Counted from the stretch's first letter, positions 14,487 to 23,191 are shown. The stretch is DNA of 28,179 nucleotides from TMED27 sp050633165 (GCA_050633165.1 JBOEFZ010000025.1:1-28179); one strand, 5' to 3'. Numbers and translations are program-made. The notes: generated from the sequence alone by a model not told the origin.

Positions 14487-16112
14487 TCAATGAAAACCGT
14501 ATTTATTCGTCATCGGATACCGCCAATCGCGATCAAAGGCGCGGGTTGTGATTTTAACGCCCGGTGGGGCTTGGTTGCGTTTATATTCCGAAATTCGCAG
14601 CAGATGTGCGACGTGCTCCACTATTTCCCGCTCAAACCCATCCGCAACGATTCCATCAACACTCTGCTGACCTTCAACCAAGCCTTCCAAAATCGCATCC
14701 AGAACATCATAATCCGGCAGGCTATCCTGATCCGTTTGATCAGCGCGCAGCTCCGCGCTCGGCGCTTTGGTAATAATCCGCTCCGGCATAACCGCCCCGC
14801 GCGCATTCCGCCACCGCGATAACGCATAAACCCGCGTCTTATAAACATCCTTCAGCGCATTAAACGCCCCGTTCATATCCCCATAGAGCGTCGCATACCC
14901 CACCGCCATCTCGCTCTTATTTCCCGTAGTCAGGAGCAGCGCCCCCGATTGGTTCGACAGCGCCATAAGGATGCTCCCGCGAATTCGGCTCTGCATATTC
15001 TCATGCGCCAAGCCCGCTAAATCCGGAATAATCCCCGCAAATGCATCCATCGCCCCCGCAATCGGCAAAACTTCATAAGACACGCCAAGCATCTCCGCGC
15101 AGGCCTTGGCATCCTCTAAGCTCTCCTCCGAGGTAAAAGGCGAGGGCAACATAACGCAGCGCACATGCGCCGCCCCCAACGCATCCACCGCCAACGCCGC
15201 CGTCAAAGCGGAATCAATCCCGCCCGAAAGGCCAATCAGCACATCCGAAAACCCGTTCTTGCGCACATAATCCCGAATACCGAGCGTAAGGGCATTCCAA
15301 ACCCCCTCATTGTCATCCCGAGCGTAGTCGAGGGATCTGCTCATAGCACCAGATTCCTCCACGCGCTGCGCTTGGTCGGAATGACAATATGCAAGAGCAT
15401 CCTCTTCAAACGCCTTCGCCCGCGCGACAACCGCGCCTTCCGCATCCATCACAAACGAACCGCCATCAAACACCAACGCATCCTGCCCGCCAATTTGATT
15501 GACGTAGAGCAGGGGGAGGGCAGTTTCGCGGGTCCGCGCTTTTGCATGAGCCTCACGCACCTCTTCCTTGCCAATCCGCCACGGGCTGGCATTCGAAACG
15601 ACCAACATTTCCGCCCCTTGCGCCGCCAAATGCGCGGCAACATCCGCATGCCACATATCCTCGCAAATCATAATGCCGAGCTTCACGCCTTTAAATGCAA
15701 CAATATCGGGAAGCGGCGCGGCGTCAAACACCCGCTGCTCATCAAATACGCCATAATTGGGCAAATGATGTTTACACCGCGTTGCGAGTATCTCGCCGCC
15801 ATGAAGGAGATGCACCGCATTATAAACCTTCCCCTCAATCACCCAAGGGCAGCCAACAAGCGCCGCCGCCTCAAACGCCGCCCCATCCGCCGCAAGCTTT
15901 AGCAACGCATCCTTACACGCGCTCAAAAACCCATCCCGCAAGATCAAATCCTCGGGCGGATAGCCAGATAAAACAAGCTCGGGAAAAACAACGAGATCAC
16001 TCTTATGATCCTTGCCCGCATCCCGCCAAACATCCAGTACCCGCGCCGCATTCCCCGCCAAATCGCCGAGCGTCGGATTAATCTGCGCCAATGTAAAAGA
16101 AAGAGAGTTCAT
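14487..16112 (-). CDS. nadE: Glutamine-dependent NAD+ synthetase with an in-frame palindromic insert
   Basis: Final step of NAD+ synthesis: amidates nicotinate adenine dinucleotide using ATP and ammonia from glutamine. The 541-residue protein has an N-terminal nitrilase-type glutaminase domain with the Glu45-Lys114-Cys150 triad (VVFPELVLSGYPPED, CKHHLPNYGVFDE, MICEDMW) and a C-terminal synthetase domain with the ATP loop SGGIDS (296-301) and TTGNKSEMAVGY. Residues about 242-268 (containing QRVEESGAMSRSLDYARDD) are encoded by palindromic repeat A and lie exactly in the linker between the domains, so the enzyme is probably still active. ATG at 16112 chosen; a GTG at 16133 lies in repeat D and is rejected. 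Confidence 0.97.
   Translation of the reverse strand: MNSLSFTLAQINPTLGDLAGNAARVLDVWRDAGKDHKSDLVVFPELVLSGYPPEDLILRDGFLSACKDALLKLAADGAAFEAAALVGCPWVIEGKVYNAVHLLHGGEILATRCKHHLPNYGVFDEQRVFDAAPLPDIVAFKGVKLGIMICEDMWHADVAAHLAAQGAEMLVVSNASPWRIGKEEVREAHAKARTRETALPLLYVNQIGGQDALVFDGGSFVMDAEGAVVARAKAFEEDALAYCHSDQAQRVEESGAMSRSLDYARDDNEGVWNALTLGIRDYVRKNGFSDVLIGLSGGIDSALTAALAVDALGAAHVRCVMLPSPFTSEESLEDAKACAEMLGVSYEVLPIAGAMDAFAGIIPDLAGLAHENMQSRIRGSILMALSNQSGALLLTTGNKSEMAVGYATLYGDMNGAFNALKDVYKTRVYALSRWRNARGAVMPERIITKAPSAELRADQTDQDSLPDYDVLDAILEGLVEGQQSVDGIVADGFEREIVEHVAHLLRISEYKRNQAPPGVKITTRAFDRDWRYPMTNKYGFH
15309..15388. repeat. Palindromic repeat family A, copy inside nadE
   Basis: Same 74-nt element as at 5570-5643 (15312-15385), extended to perfect ATTGTCAT/ATGACAAT ends. 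It is read through in frame by nadE on the minus strand and encodes the SRSLDYARDD-type peptide. Confidence 0.93.
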
Positions 16113-16127
16113 ACAAATCTTATTAAA

Positions 16128-16207
16128 AACCACAGATTAACACAGATGGACACAGATAAGATGTACGCACTTTAAAATCTGTGTTTATCCGTGTTCCATC
16201 TGTGGTT
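16128..16207. repeat. Palindromic repeat family D (CACAGAT type)
   Basis: Left arm AACCACAGATTAACACAGAT and right arm ending CATCTGTGGTT, with inner GGACACAGAT / ATCTGTGTTTATCC pairing. It fills most of the 118-nt gap between aroG and nadE and ends 15 nt before the nadE ATG, so it forms most of the nadE leader. Confidence 0.8.
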
Positions 16208-16230
16208 AATTTCCAAATGCCTGCGGCGCT

Positions 16231-17613
16231 TTACTCCGCCTTCGCAATGCTCGGATTAAAACCACCGTCGGGGCGTATCGCCTTCAACTCATCCGCAATC
16301 AAAAATGCCAATTCCAAAACCTGATTAGCATTCAGACGCGGATCACAAGCCGTGTGATAGCGCGAGCCCAAATCCTCATCGGAAATCGCATCGGCGCCGC
16401 CAACACATTCGGTCACATCCTCACCGGTCATTTCAAAATGCACACCGCCCGGATGCGTCCCCTCGGCCTTATGCACCGCAAAGAAGCCACGAACCTCAGC
16501 CAAAATATGCTCGAAATTCCGTGTCTTATAGCCGCTGCTCGATTTAAACGTATTGCCATGCATCGGATCACAAGACCACACAACATTGCGGCCTTCTTCC
16601 TTAACCTTCCGCAAGAGCGGGGCAAGCTTTTCCTCAACACTATCATGCCCCATCCGCGCAATGAGGGTCAGACGACCCGCAATATTCTCGGGGTTCAAAA
16701 CATCAATCAGGCGAATAAGCTCATCCGGCTCAAGCGCAGGCGAGCATTTCAGGCCAAGCGGGTTCTTCACCCCGCGCACAAATTCAATCTGCGCGTGATC
16801 CGCCTGATGCGTACGCGCCCCAATCCAAAGCATATGCGCGGAAGTATCATAATAATCCCCGCTCAAGCTATCGACCCGCGTCATCGCCTCTTCGTAATTA
16901 AGGTGTAGCGCCTCATGCGAAGTATAAAACGATGTCTGGCGCAGCGCAGGAACAGATTTCCCATTCACCCCACATGCCTCCATAAACCGCAACGCATCGG
17001 CAATCCGCTCCGCCAAATCGGTGTAACGTTCCTTCAGCGGGCTATCCTCGACAAACCCCAAATTCCACCCATGCACACGATGCAAATCGGCATACCCGCC
17101 CTTGGCAAAGGCACGAATAAGATTCAATGTCGCCGAAGCCTGATGATAGGATTTAATAAGCCGTTGCGGATCGGGAGTGCGTGCCTCGGCGGTAAATTCC
17201 AACCCGTTCACATTATCCCCGCGATAGCTAGGGAGGGTCACATCACCCTGGGTTTCCGTATCCGATGATCGCGGTTTGGCAAATTGCCCCGCCATGCGCC
17301 CAACCTTCACAACAGGCAAAGACCCGCCATAGGTAAGCACAATCGCCATCTGCAAAATCACACGAAACGTATCGCGAATATGATCCGCGCTAAATTCGGA
17401 AAAGCTCTCGGCGCAATCACCGCCTTGTAACAAAAACCCGCGCCCATGCGCCACTTCGCCCAGTTTACGCTCCAAATTCCGCGCCTCACCCGCAAAGACA
17501 AGCGGCGGCTGCGCGGTCAATTCCGCTTCAACGGCTTGTAATGCGGCCTGATCCGTATATTCCGGCATTTGTGAAACTGGTTTTGCGCGCCAGCTATCGG
17601 GGCTCCAAGTCAT
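16231..17613 (-). CDS. aroG: 3-deoxy-7-phosphoheptulonate synthase, class II
   Basis: First step of the shikimate pathway: joins phosphoenolpyruvate and erythrose 4-phosphate. The 460-residue protein matches the plant/mycobacterial (class II) type, not the E. coli AroFGH type: it opens MTWSPDSWRAKPVSQMPEY and has LLQGGDCAESF with metal ligand Cys67, VGRMAGQFAKPRS for phosphoenolpyruvate binding, and CDPMHGNT and GVHFEMTGEDVTEC for the remaining metal ligands. Length is usual for the class. A good ribosome site (AAGGAAG) lies 5 nt before the ATG. It follows gor by 48 nt and precedes nadE. Symbols vary for class II enzymes, so the gene symbol is less sure than the function. Confidence 0.95.
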   Translation of the reverse strand: MTWSPDSWRAKPVSQMPEYTDQAALQAVEAELTAQPPLVFAGEARNLERKLGEVAHGRGFLLQGGDCAESFSEFSADHIRDTFRVILQMAIVLTYGGSLPVVKVGRMAGQFAKPRSSDTETQGDVTLPSYRGDNVNGLEFTAEARTPDPQRLIKSYHQASATLNLIRAFAKGGYADLHRVHGWNLGFVEDSPLKERYTDLAERIADALRFMEACGVNGKSVPALRQTSFYTSHEALHLNYEEAMTRVDSLSGDYYDTSAHMLWIGARTHQADHAQIEFVRGVKNPLGLKCSPALEPDELIRLIDVLNPENIAGRLTLIARMGHDSVEEKLAPLLRKVKEEGRNVVWSCDPMHGNTFKSSSGYKTRNFEHILAEVRGFFAVHKAEGTHPGGVHFEMTGEDVTECVGGADAISDEDLGSRYHTACDPRLNANQVLELAFLIADELKAIRPDGGFNPSIAKAE

Positions 17614-17661
17614 GTCTCTTCCTTACATGTGTCAAATTGAAACGTGAATATATACAAATAA

Positions 17662-18993
17662 TTAGAGCGTGACAAACTCTTCCGCACTCGTCGGGTGAAT
17701 AGGCATTGTCCGGTCAAAATCAGCCTTTGTCGCGCCTAAATTCATCGCCACCGCAAAGCCTTGCAAAATCTCCGGACTATCCAGCCCAACCATATGCAGC
17801 CCGAGCACGCGATCCGTAGCCTTATCAACTACCATTTTCATCAACGTCTTCTCTGCCCGCTTCGCCAATTGGTTGCGCATTGGGGTAAAGGTGGATTTAT
17901 GAACCGTAATATCAAACCCCTTATCCCGCGCGGCTTGCTCGCTCAACCCCACGGTGCAAATATTGGGCGACGAAAACACCGCCGTTGCAATATTCTCGTA
18001 ATTCACAACCCGATCCGCCTGCGCATTAAACAACCGATCCGCCAAAACATGCCCTTCCTTAATCGCCACAGGGGTCAAATGATCGAAATTCGCCACATCG
18101 CCGCAGGCATAAATATGCGGCTGCGAGGTCTGATAATCCGCATTAATCTTAACCTGCCCGTTGGGCGAAAGCGCAACCCCCGCCGCCTCAAGCCCAAGCC
18201 GATCCGTCACCGGAACCCGCCCAATCGCCGCCATCGGCAAATCGCAGGGCAGGGCAGCGCCCGTATCCGTATGCACAACAAACCCATCATCCACCTTTTC
18301 GCATGACGCAATATTCGTATTAAAATGCAGGCCAATCCCCTGCGCCCGCATACATTCTGCCAAATGCGCCGCGAGATCACAATCAAACCCGCGCAAGAAC
18401 ATCTCCCCGCGATACAGCAAATCCACATGCGCCCCAAGCCCATGCAAAATATGCGCAAATTCCACCGCAATATAGCCACCGCCGACAATAACGGCACGCT
18501 TAGGCTGCTCGGGCCAGCTAAACAAATCATCCGATACCGCCATCAATTCGCCGCCATCACATTCCGGTACGCGGGGACGCCCGCCCACGGCAATTAAAAT
18601 CTTCTCCGCACTGTACGTCTTTTCCCCGACGCGCACAGTATGCGCATTTTCAAACGCGGCATAGCCGTGGATAATCTCCACCCCCGCGCGCGCCAACGTC
18701 CCCTCATAGGCCTTGTTCAACCGCGCAATCTCATTCCGCTGGTTCGCAATCAGGGTTTTCCAATCAAACCCAATTTCCGGCACGTCCCAACCATATCCCC
18801 GTGCATCCTCAAACCCCGCGCCAAAATCCGCGCCATAGGCCATAATCTTCTTCGGCACACAGCCCAAATTCACGCAAGTCCCGCCAAGCGCCGATCCCTC
18901 AACCACCGCAACCTTTGCCCCATGGCTCGCCGCAATTCGCGCCGAGCGAACCCCCGCCGATCCCGCACCAATCACCAAAAAATCATAATCCAT
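17662..18993 (-). CDS. gor: Glutathione-disulfide reductase
   Basis: Reduces glutathione disulfide with NADPH and FAD to keep the cytoplasmic thiol pool reduced. The 443-residue protein opens with the FAD motif DYDFLVIGAGSAGVRSARIA and has the redox disulfide Cys40/Cys45 in GGTCVNLGCVPKK. The NADPH Rossmann loop VIVGGGYIAVEFAHILHGLG is followed by Tyr-Arg (LLYRGEMFLRGFD), the NADPH and glutathione reductase pattern that argues against lipoamide dehydrogenase. The C-terminus holds the catalytic His433 (MPIHPTSAEE). No Shine-Dalgarno is visible; palindromic repeat C ends 6 nt before the ATG. It probably reads through from lpxL. Confidence 0.95.
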   Translation of the reverse strand: MDYDFLVIGAGSAGVRSARIAASHGAKVAVVEGSALGGTCVNLGCVPKKIMAYGADFGAGFEDARGYGWDVPEIGFDWKTLIANQRNEIARLNKAYEGTLARAGVEIIHGYAAFENAHTVRVGEKTYSAEKILIAVGGRPRVPECDGGELMAVSDDLFSWPEQPKRAVIVGGGYIAVEFAHILHGLGAHVDLLYRGEMFLRGFDCDLAAHLAECMRAQGIGLHFNTNIASCEKVDDGFVVHTDTGAALPCDLPMAAIGRVPVTDRLGLEAAGVALSPNGQVKINADYQTSQPHIYACGDVANFDHLTPVAIKEGHVLADRLFNAQADRVVNYENIATAVFSSPNICTVGLSEQAARDKGFDITVHKSTFTPMRNQLAKRAEKTLMKMVVDKATDRVLGLHMVGLDSPEILQGFAVAMNLGATKADFDRTMPIHPTSAEEFVTL

Positions 18994-18999
18994 ATAATT

Positions 19000-19070
19000 G
19001 TCATGCTGCGACTTGATCGCAGCATCTCCTTGCTAAATTAACAGATCCTGTGGTCTAGCCACAGGATGAC
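19000..19070. repeat. Palindromic repeat family C
   Basis: 71 nt bounded by GTCAT and ATGAC, holding two hairpins: GCTGCGA-CTTGA-TCGCAGC and ATCCTGTGG-TCTA-CCACAGGAT (approximately). It fills nearly the whole lpxL-gor gap of 90 nt and ends 6 nt before the gor start. Similar GTCATGCTG...CAGGATGAC elements are common dispersed repeats in alphaproteobacteria. Confidence 0.85.
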
Positions 19071-19083
19071 GCTGTGTGGTGTA

Positions 19084-19911
19084 TTAATCCTTCCACCGCC
19101 GATGCAACCACAACCACTGCTCCGGCCGCTCAGAAATCCAGCCCTCAAGCAATCCATGCGCATCCGCAATCACATCCTCAAGCGGCTTATCCAAATCCAT
19201 CGCCGGATTAACAATAAGCTTAAACGAGCCATCTTCAAGGCGGATATTTTGCACAGGGATTAATTTCAACCCATGCTTCTTTGCCAATTGCACAAAAATC
19301 GGGTTGGTCATCGCCTCGCGCCCGAAAAACGGCACATCCACGCCTTCATTATACTTCTGATCAATCAAAATCCCGACATGCCGCCCCGCCTTTATCGCCT
19401 TAAGAAGCGACATCCCGCCCTCTCGCGATTTTGCATGCGCACGCAGGCGCCCCCCCTGTGATCGCATCCGCATCAACATCCGATCCACAAACGGGTTATT
19501 CGGCGCACGATAGGTAATATCGATTTGTAAATCCCGCTGCAACATCGGCGCAATACAATTTAATTCCCAATTCCCAAGATGCGCCGCGATGAAAAGACAG
19601 CGATCCCCGTCCTTAATATGCTCCCCCCCTTCAATCACCGTATGCTCCGCCGCAATGGTTTTAAGATGCGGATACTCCGCCACCACACGCCCCAAATTAT
19701 CCCACATCCCGCAAATAACATCATCCGCATCAATGTCGGGCAGCGCAGCCTCCAAATTCCGCTTCGCCTTACGCGAAGCCGCCAACCGCGCCCCAACCAC
19801 GCGCCCAATCCACCCGCCAAACCCCGACGCCACCCGCCAAGGCAAACACCGAAAAACACAAAACAAGATTAACAGGCCAAAGCCTTCCAATGCATAACGA
19901 ACCGATTTCAT
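19084..19911 (-). CDS. lpxL: Lipid A late acyltransferase (LpxL/HtrB family)
   Basis: Adds a secondary acyl chain to Kdo-lipid A precursor at the inner membrane. The 275-residue protein has an N-terminal membrane helix (about 10-20, GLLILFCVF) and the catalytic HX4E motif His111-LGNW-Glu116, followed by the family segment ILIDQKYNEGVDVPFFG. Its ATG overlaps the lpxK stop by 4 nt (ATGA), so it is the third gene of waaA-lpxK-lpxL. It is shorter than E. coli LpxL (about 306), as common in alphaproteobacteria. The acyl donor and whether it is the L, M or X type cannot be told from sequence. Confidence 0.9.
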   Translation of the reverse strand: MKSVRYALEGFGLLILFCVFRCLPWRVASGFGGWIGRVVGARLAASRKAKRNLEAALPDIDADDVICGMWDNLGRVVAEYPHLKTIAAEHTVIEGGEHIKDGDRCLFIAAHLGNWELNCIAPMLQRDLQIDITYRAPNNPFVDRMLMRMRSQGGRLRAHAKSREGGMSLLKAIKAGRHVGILIDQKYNEGVDVPFFGREAMTNPIFVQLAKKHGLKLIPVQNIRLEDGSFKLIVNPAMDLDKPLEDVIADAHGLLEGWISERPEQWLWLHRRWKD

Positions 19912-20906
19912 GACCGCCCCAGCCCCTGAACCAGAGCGTCAAGCGTATCCAACCCGTCAATTTCCATCGCAACGGGGACAATATCAACCAAATCCTTATC
20001 CCCGATAGGCAGGCGCAAATAATCTTTTGTCGTTGTGATAAGGCGCGCATCCATGGATTTCGCCTTCTCGCGCAGCGCCCGAAAATCCCCCGCGCCATAG
20101 GGGCAATGATCGCCAAAGGCTTGCGTTTCAACAACATTCAAACCCAAATCATCACGCAGAAAATTGAAAAACTTATCCGGATAACCAAGCCCCGCAAACG
20201 CGAAATAACGTTGCTTCAGATTGGCTTTAAAGTCCGGTGATGGTTTTAAATGCCCCCGCAAAACAGGAACATCATCGGGCAGCATATCCAAAACGCCTGC
20301 GCGATCATCGCCAATCAACAAAAACGCATCCGCCTTCGCCAAGCCACGCTCAAGCGGCTCGCGCAACGGGCCGGCGGGCATCATCTTGCCGTTTCCGAAC
20401 CCCATCTCGCCATTCACAACAATAATGCTGATATCTTTTTGAATGCCCGGATTTTGCAATCCGTCATCCATTACCAGAAAATCGATGCCATGCTTTGCCG
20501 CCAATGCCGCGCCCGCAATGCGATCTGCCGAAACAATCGTCGGCGCGTGTTGCGCAAGGATAAGCGATTCATCACCCACATCCCACGCGCTATGCTTCGC
20601 CGTGTTAACGAGAAGCGGCCCACGTTCCGCCCCGCCATAACCACGCAGCATAAAGCCGGGATTATCCGCCAGCCCCTGATCCTTAAGATAATTCAAAACT
20701 GCAATCGCGGACGGCGTTTTCCCCGTCCCCCCCGCAACCAAATTCCCAAGGCATAAAATCGGCAGCGGTGCTTTTTTCGTGCGCGTCATCCCCTGATGCA
20801 ACTTGAAAAACACACCATAAAGGGAGGCAAATGGACACAAAGCCATACGCCGCCAATCACGACGCTCATCTTTCGGATACCAATATGAAGGCGTCTTCAG
20901 GGTCAT
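19908..20906 (-). CDS. lpxK: Tetraacyldisaccharide 4'-kinase
   Basis: Phosphorylates the 4' position of the lipid A disaccharide precursor to make lipid IVA at the inner membrane. The 332-residue protein opens MTLKTPSYWYPKDERR and has a P-loop in LGNLVAGGTGKTPSAIA (GGTGKT, 59-64) and the family segments DEPLL-like VGDESLILA and VMDDGLQNPGI. Length is normal. Its start overlaps the waaA stop by 4 nt and its stop overlaps the lpxL start by 4 nt, showing tight translational coupling across this lipid A operon. Confidence 0.96.
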   Translation of the reverse strand: MTLKTPSYWYPKDERRDWRRMALCPFASLYGVFFKLHQGMTRTKKAPLPILCLGNLVAGGTGKTPSAIAVLNYLKDQGLADNPGFMLRGYGGAERGPLLVNTAKHSAWDVGDESLILAQHAPTIVSADRIAGAALAAKHGIDFLVMDDGLQNPGIQKDISIIVVNGEMGFGNGKMMPAGPLREPLERGLAKADAFLLIGDDRAGVLDMLPDDVPVLRGHLKPSPDFKANLKQRYFAFAGLGYPDKFFNFLRDDLGLNVVETQAFGDHCPYGAGDFRALREKAKSMDARLITTTKDYLRLPIGDKDLVDIVPVAMEIDGLDTLDALVQGLGRS

Positions 20907-22165
20907 ATCTCTAACCCTTCCAACATCGGAGTAAGTTCATCCATAACATCATCTATAACATGTGATTTGCGCATCGCAAAATCGTGAGCATTTTGAATAA
21001 GATCCCGCCGCGCGGCCTCATCATTGAAAAGCCGTGATATCTCTGTTCCCAATTGCCCTTCATCAGCAACAAAAACACAAGCCTGCGCTACCGCCATATC
21101 ATCAAATATCTCCTGCAAATTTTGTACATTCGGCCCATGCAAAACCGCACACCCAAGCTGCGCCGCCTCAATCGGATTATGCCCGCCGCCGCCATCATGG
21201 CTAAGCGATCGCCCAATATAAACAATCTCGCCAAGACGATAAAACAATCCCAATTCCCCGAGCGTATTGGCAATGTAAATTTGCGTCTCCGTATCCGGCA
21301 ACGCTTTGCTCGCGCCCCGTATCACGGTTTTCAAACCGCCGGTATCAAGGCTCTCCCCGCGTTCGGGATGACGGGGGATAATGATGCTCAGCGCCTCGGG
21401 ATGCGTTGCCGCAATTTGTTCATGTAAGCGGCAAGCAATCTCTTCCTCCCCCGCATGCGTGCTGGCATAAACAACAATATCGCGCCCCATCGTTGCGGTC
21501 AAAAGCGCTTTTAAATCCGCCGCATCATGGGGCAGGGGGGCGGCGCTATATTTCACATTATCACGATTATCCGCCGCAACACCAATCGCATTAAAACGCC
21601 GCGCATCCCCCTCAGTCTGTGCCAAGACCGGATCAAACGCGCTTAAAATCTCACGCAAATCACGCTTAAAAAACCGCCATTTATGAAATGAGCGTTCCGA
21701 CAATCGCCCATTCACAAGCGCCGCCGGAATACCGCGCTGCTTTAACCCCAAAACCATATTCGGCCAAAATTCTGACTCCATCCACACGGCGGCATCCGGT
21801 TTCCAATGATCCAAAAACCGCGCGACCCACGTCGGATGATCAACCGGAATAAACTGATGAAACGCCCGATCGGGCAGCTTATTCGCCATCAACCGTGCGG
21901 AGGTCAGCGTTCCCGTGCTCACAAGAATATTCAGCCTCTCATACCGCGCCAATAATGCCTTAATTAAAATCAGCGCCGATTGCGCCTCCCCCACACTCGC
22001 CGCATGCAGGTAAAGCAGCTTCCCATCCGGTCGAGCATGCGCCGCAATGCCGCGCCGCTCATCAATCCGCACCGCATCTTCCTTCCCACGCGCCAACCGC
22101 TTGCGCAAAATGCGCTCAAGCAACCAGTCACAATGCGATGTTAAAAAACGATAAAAACCGATCAT
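20903..22165 (-). CDS. waaA: 3-deoxy-D-manno-octulosonic acid (Kdo) transferase
   Basis: Transfers Kdo from CMP-Kdo to lipid IVA, the first sugar step of the LPS core, on the cytoplasmic face of the inner membrane. The 420-residue GT30-family protein has the catalytic Glu60 in LHAASVGEAQSA, a short N-terminal membrane-anchor helix (MIGFYRFLTSHCDWLLERIL), and the C-terminal nucleotide-sugar site (GEIVYIGRSL..GGGHNPIEAA). It is the first gene of waaA-lpxK-lpxL. Its 189-nt upstream gap is mostly taken by a long hairpin element, so its promoter must lie within 22166-22205 or in that element, or it reads through from genes further upstream. Whether it adds one or two Kdo cannot be told. Confidence 0.96.
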   Translation of the reverse strand: MIGFYRFLTSHCDWLLERILRKRLARGKEDAVRIDERRGIAAHARPDGKLLYLHAASVGEAQSALILIKALLARYERLNILVSTGTLTSARLMANKLPDRAFHQFIPVDHPTWVARFLDHWKPDAAVWMESEFWPNMVLGLKQRGIPAALVNGRLSERSFHKWRFFKRDLREILSAFDPVLAQTEGDARRFNAIGVAADNRDNVKYSAAPLPHDAADLKALLTATMGRDIVVYASTHAGEEEIACRLHEQIAATHPEALSIIIPRHPERGESLDTGGLKTVIRGASKALPDTETQIYIANTLGELGLFYRLGEIVYIGRSLSHDGGGGHNPIEAAQLGCAVLHGPNVQNLQEIFDDMAVAQACVFVADEGQLGTEISRLFNDEAARRDLIQNAHDFAMRKSHVIDDVMDELTPMLEGLEI

Positions 22166-22205
22166 GCGTTAAGTTATAAGCATGCTAGAGAGAGAAAGGA
22201 AATAG

Positions 22206-22353
22206 TATAGTCTTTTCGATTAAGAATAATACAGTCGGCGAAAATTACCGGCTTTTTAAAAAATGAACGTAAGCGTATTTAATATACGTGCGGCTCATTT
22301 TTTAAAAAGCGGAAATTTGCAGCACTGTATTATTCTTAAGCGGAAAGGCTATA
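22206..22353. mobile_element. 148-nt hairpin element, probable MITE
   Basis: Terminal arms of 30 nt: TATAGTCTTTTCGATTAAGA... at the left and the complement ending GGAAAGGCTATA at the right, 27 of 30 paired. Inner arms also pair (GGCTTTTTAAAAAATGA with TCATTTTTTAAAAAGC), and the centre closes with ACGTA/TACGT, so almost the whole element folds on itself. TA dinucleotides at both ends fit the target duplication of Tc1/mariner-IS630 relatives. It has no gene of its own. It ends 1 nt before the stop codon of the gene at 22355. Confidence 0.7.
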
Positions 22354-22354
22354 A

Positions 22355-23191
22355 TTAGCGCGTACAAGATCCGGCATTTAGACCCGTAGGCTCCCAAAAA
22401 CATCCCGGAACGATACAGGCAAATTCATTATACTCATCCGGTGTATCCGTGTTCCCCTTATCCTCAACAAGCATCCCCGTCTTTATCCGCGATGTATTCC
22501 CCCCACACCCGCTCGTCGGGAAAACACGATCCAGATAGGTTGCAACATCATCACTATCCCATGGCGTGCTTTCGGTGGCGGTGTCAATATTGCTCTGCCA
22601 CGACGCAAACGCCGCACATGCGGTGGGAAGCTCTCTTTTATCCGAACCATTGGCGTATTCATCCAGAGTAAAGAACCCGTCATGCGATCTTTGAATAAAA
22701 TTCATACATTTCGCCTGTATCCAAACAGATTGCATCGACGCACATGTGTAAGCATTACCCTCAACCGTTCCATCATAGGGGTAGCTAAGCGATGTCCGTC
22801 CACCAAGAAAAGTGTGATCAAAGTTAGCGTCAAGATAGCTTTTCATCGCGCCACCTACCAGGGCTTCAAGAGCCTTATCCATATGGTCGGTCGCTAAAAT
22901 TGTTTCCCATCGGTCACTTTCACTAAACATGTTTTCAGCTTCTTGCGCTAAAACGTCAAGCTGCCGATCAAAACACGTATATTCCAAAACACTATCCGGC
23001 TTCACGATCAAATTCTGGTTTTGCGTAATTTCACGCTGCGCTTCTAATATTGCGCGTGCCTCCATCGATTCGTAATATTCAGGGTCACAAGGCGAGGCCG
23101 CAAATTGCGCCTGCGCCGCGCTTGTTAAAAAGAGCGCTAAAATAGTGCTCAACACCAATGAAAGCGAAAATCGAATTTTGAAACTATGCAT
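22355..23191 (-). CDS. Exported cysteine-rich protein, paralogue 1, unknown function
   Basis: I do not recognise this family. With ATG at 23191 it is 278 residues and begins with a clear signal peptide (KIRFSLSLVLSTILALFL, cleavage after AQA), so the mature protein is outside the inner membrane. The mature part has 9 cysteines, all of which align with cysteines of the next protein upstream (23248-24150). Shared blocks: AR..LE.QRE....Q.LI.KPDSVLEYTCFD, ALV....YL..NF.H..LGG, C..M......KC.NF, FF..D, and a C-terminal C..PGC(F/Y). ATGs further upstream have no ribosome site. The odd cysteine number leaves one free for a partner or ligand. Likely in one transcript with the two genes upstream. Confidence 0.8.
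   Translation of the reverse strand: MHSFKIRFSLSLVLSTILALFLTSAAQAQFAASPCDPEYYESMEARAILEAQREITQNQNLIVKPDSVLEYTCFDRQLDVLAQEAENMFSESDRWETILATDHMDKALEALVGGAMKSYLDANFDHTFLGGRTSLSYPYDGTVEGNAYTCASMQSVWIQAKCMNFIQRSHDGFFTLDEYANGSDKRELPTACAAFASWQSNIDTATESTPWDSDDVATYLDRVFPTSGCGGNTSRIKTGMLVEDKGNTDTPDEYNEFACIVPGCFWEPTGLNAGSCTR

Noticed and set aside
15165..15902. Open frame of 245 codons on the plus strand inside nadE
   Set aside because: It is the complement of a well-conserved gene, rich in Arg, His and Pro as expected for a shadow frame, with no ribosome site.
14362..16207. Regularly spaced repeats suggesting a CRISPR array
   Set aside because: The repeats belong to different families, are palindromes of 74-109 nt separated by whole genes, and there are no short identical repeats with unique spacers.
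16354..16908. Open frame of 184 codons on the plus strand inside aroG
   Set aside because: Antisense shadow of a complete class II DAHP synthase gene; same Arg/His/Pro bias and no start signals.
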